From assembly GCA_900073065.1 (NCBI GenBank), contig FJOG01000002.1:3355983-3419982 (forward strand): a stretch of 64,000 nucleotides of DNA, written 5' to 3'. This document shows, piece by piece, positions 62,805 through 64,000 of this stretch; within the stretch, counting starts at the first letter, position 1; each line of letters opens with the position of its first letter. The DNA comes from Phialocephala subalpina (Eukaryota > Ascomycota > Leotiomycetes > Helotiales > Mollisiaceae). The notes beneath the pieces were generated by a model. It made no database searches. It was not told the origin of the DNA and saw only the letters and a list, made by a program, of their open reading frames with translations. The position numbers and the translations under genes are program-made.

Positions 62805-63032
62805 ATGCATACAATTAGTCAAGTCTTTGCCGTAGCAAGGAACACCATTCGCTCCCGCCACCCTTATCGTTCCCAGCCTCTAAAGGGCCTTTGGTCTCAC
62901 TTTATTGGTATCACCCTTACATTCATAACAATCTTCATGGGGACTATCTGTTCAGTTTTATGCCAACCAGCTCCTGGTTTGCCACCCCTCATGGCGTGCC
63001 GTGGCATCATTGCCGCCCGGGTACAGGGTTAG
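62805..63032 (+). CDS. Possible small membrane peptide, 75 aa
   Basis: ATG 62805 in a good context opens 75 codons: a basic, acid-free start (SQVFAVARNTIRSRHPYRSQ), one hydrophobic segment (FIGITLTFITIFMGTICSVL) and a short tail. It resembles the presequence-plus-span layout seen nearby, but could be chance. No family known. Confidence 0.3.
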   Translation: MHTISQVFAVARNTIRSRHPYRSQPLKGLWSHFIGITLTFITIFMGTICSVLCQPAPGLPPLMACRGIIAARVQG

Positions 63033-64000
63033 CGAGGCATCATTTGTAGCGGGGAGCTAAGGCTAGATCGCCGCAACAATACTTGTATCTTTCGAAGCCG
63101 CACATATCGAGATGTAGAAGTGGGTGTGGTGGTGGTCAGGTCAAGTGTGATTATTCTTCTTCACGCGGGGTTTTTGGTTTGCAAACTGTGTTTTTTGTTT
63201 TTTGGCGTAAAGATTGTTGCTTGACTTTGAAGAGGGGTTTGTTTCAAGAGATCTTGCAATGGTGCAAATGGTTCTCGATCTTGAAGTTGTGTTTGTATGA
63301 GGAAAGGAAATACTTCCAGCAAGATTTCCGCTTCATTTATAGTTTTCTGCAGCACAGATACCTGAATCATCAAGGGAACGCATGATTCGAAGCTCTGACA
63401 TCTGAATGGAATAACAAAGTATCTTGGGGACATTCACAGACCTTGAAGTGATAAGCGGGCACAGACACCGCGGGCTTCATTTTATTGAATGTCAACTTGG
63501 AACATACATCTACTCGTGTAAATCAGAGATTGGTGTTGGGTCCATATTACTGGTTGCATCTCCCCCTCGACATTGATTCACAGTCTGGTAGGTCCTCATC
63601 AGGCTGCTCACGAAGGATTTCAGATGGACAGTACATGTGTTTTCACTATTGCTGAGAGGTGAGATTTGTTTTTCTAACAGCGACATCTACAAAGTCCAAC
63701 TTTTCACAACTCGTTCTGCGACCAATCTTGGTTCCGCTCTTGCCATAGACCTCTCTACCTCATCTTGTTCATGATGTCTTCTCTGGTAAAGTCGTATCGT
63801 CTCCAGTTGCGGTATCTAGACTTGCTCGATCGTTGATATCCCTTCTCCTAAACCAATCTACCGCCATCTGACCACCTGCTAGCCGCTGCCTGGCCTGTCA
63901 TTCCCTGCTTCAGTTTCCGAATTGAAACCTGGTGTTAGCGAAGCTTCCGCTGAAATATAATCACAAACACCCTTCTCGGACGGACCTCATCAATGCCTCT
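63033..64000. other. Intergenic to window end, nothing seen
   Basis: About 970 bp with short frames only. Confidence 0.5.

Noticed and set aside
1..64000. tRNA or rRNA genes
   Set aside because: I looked for GGTTCRANTCC-type B boxes and their reverse complements and for cloverleaf-like pairs by eye and found none that convinced me; a tRNAscan run would be decisive.

Overview
This is a window of nuclear DNA from a filamentous ascomycete (Pezizomycotina). Genes are mostly split by short GT-AG introns of about 45-65 nt, often with CTAAC-type branch sites, and there is no operon structure. The gene set includes a fungal Zn2Cys6 regulator, a GH28 rhamnogalacturonase, several MFS transporters, a P450 and two proteins with the fungal 2EXR domain. 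That mix fits a plant-associated Leotiomycete (Helotiales-like); this placement is inference from gene content, not from a search. No rRNA, convincing tRNA, CRISPR array or intact transposon was seen.

Layout. 0-9 kb: secreted rhamnogalacturonase (-), histidine phosphatase (-), Golgi-type DXD glycosyltransferase (-). 10.7-20 kb: serine-rich alpha/beta-hydrolase-like protein (+), CCCH-zinc-finger/2EXR protein (-), a block of tandem repeats, and the chaperonin subunit CCT5 (-). 20-29 kb: two sugar transporters (+) flank a secreted beta-propeller gene with a frameshift (-), a broken small cysteine-rich secreted-protein gene and about 3 kb with no gene seen. 30.7-43 kb: Zn2Cys6 regulator (+), a conserved zinc-finger protein (-), ribosome-biogenesis factor REI1 (-), and a large AZUL+HECT ubiquitin ligase (+). 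44-47 kb: a saccharopine-dehydrogenase-like reductase (+) and two membrane-protein genes.

The most unusual part is 47.9-53.6 kb: a run of at least five, probably six, related small genes. Each has a mitochondrial-type N-terminus (often with an FSTSS-like stretch), a basic/coiled middle, one membrane span and a C-terminal GKW..LWG-like motif. Two copies look intact, one more distant copy is spliced and on the other strand, and three carry a lost start, an in-frame stop or frameshifts. I do not recognise the family. It looks like a local birth-and-death cluster. Another mitochondrial-type membrane protein with a long charged tail lies at 61-62 kb.

A second theme is gene decay. The P450 (55.3-57.1 kb) and the adjacent convergent MFS exporter (57.4-59.3 kb) each carry one in-frame stop within otherwise conserved sequence. 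The beta-propeller gene has a frameshift in a seven-base homopolymer, the secreted peptide has an in-frame TAG, and the regulator has a TGA that may lie in a small intron. Whether these are real mutations, RIP-like damage or assembly errors needs reads or RNA. The housekeeping genes (CCT5, REI1, HECT ligase) are intact.
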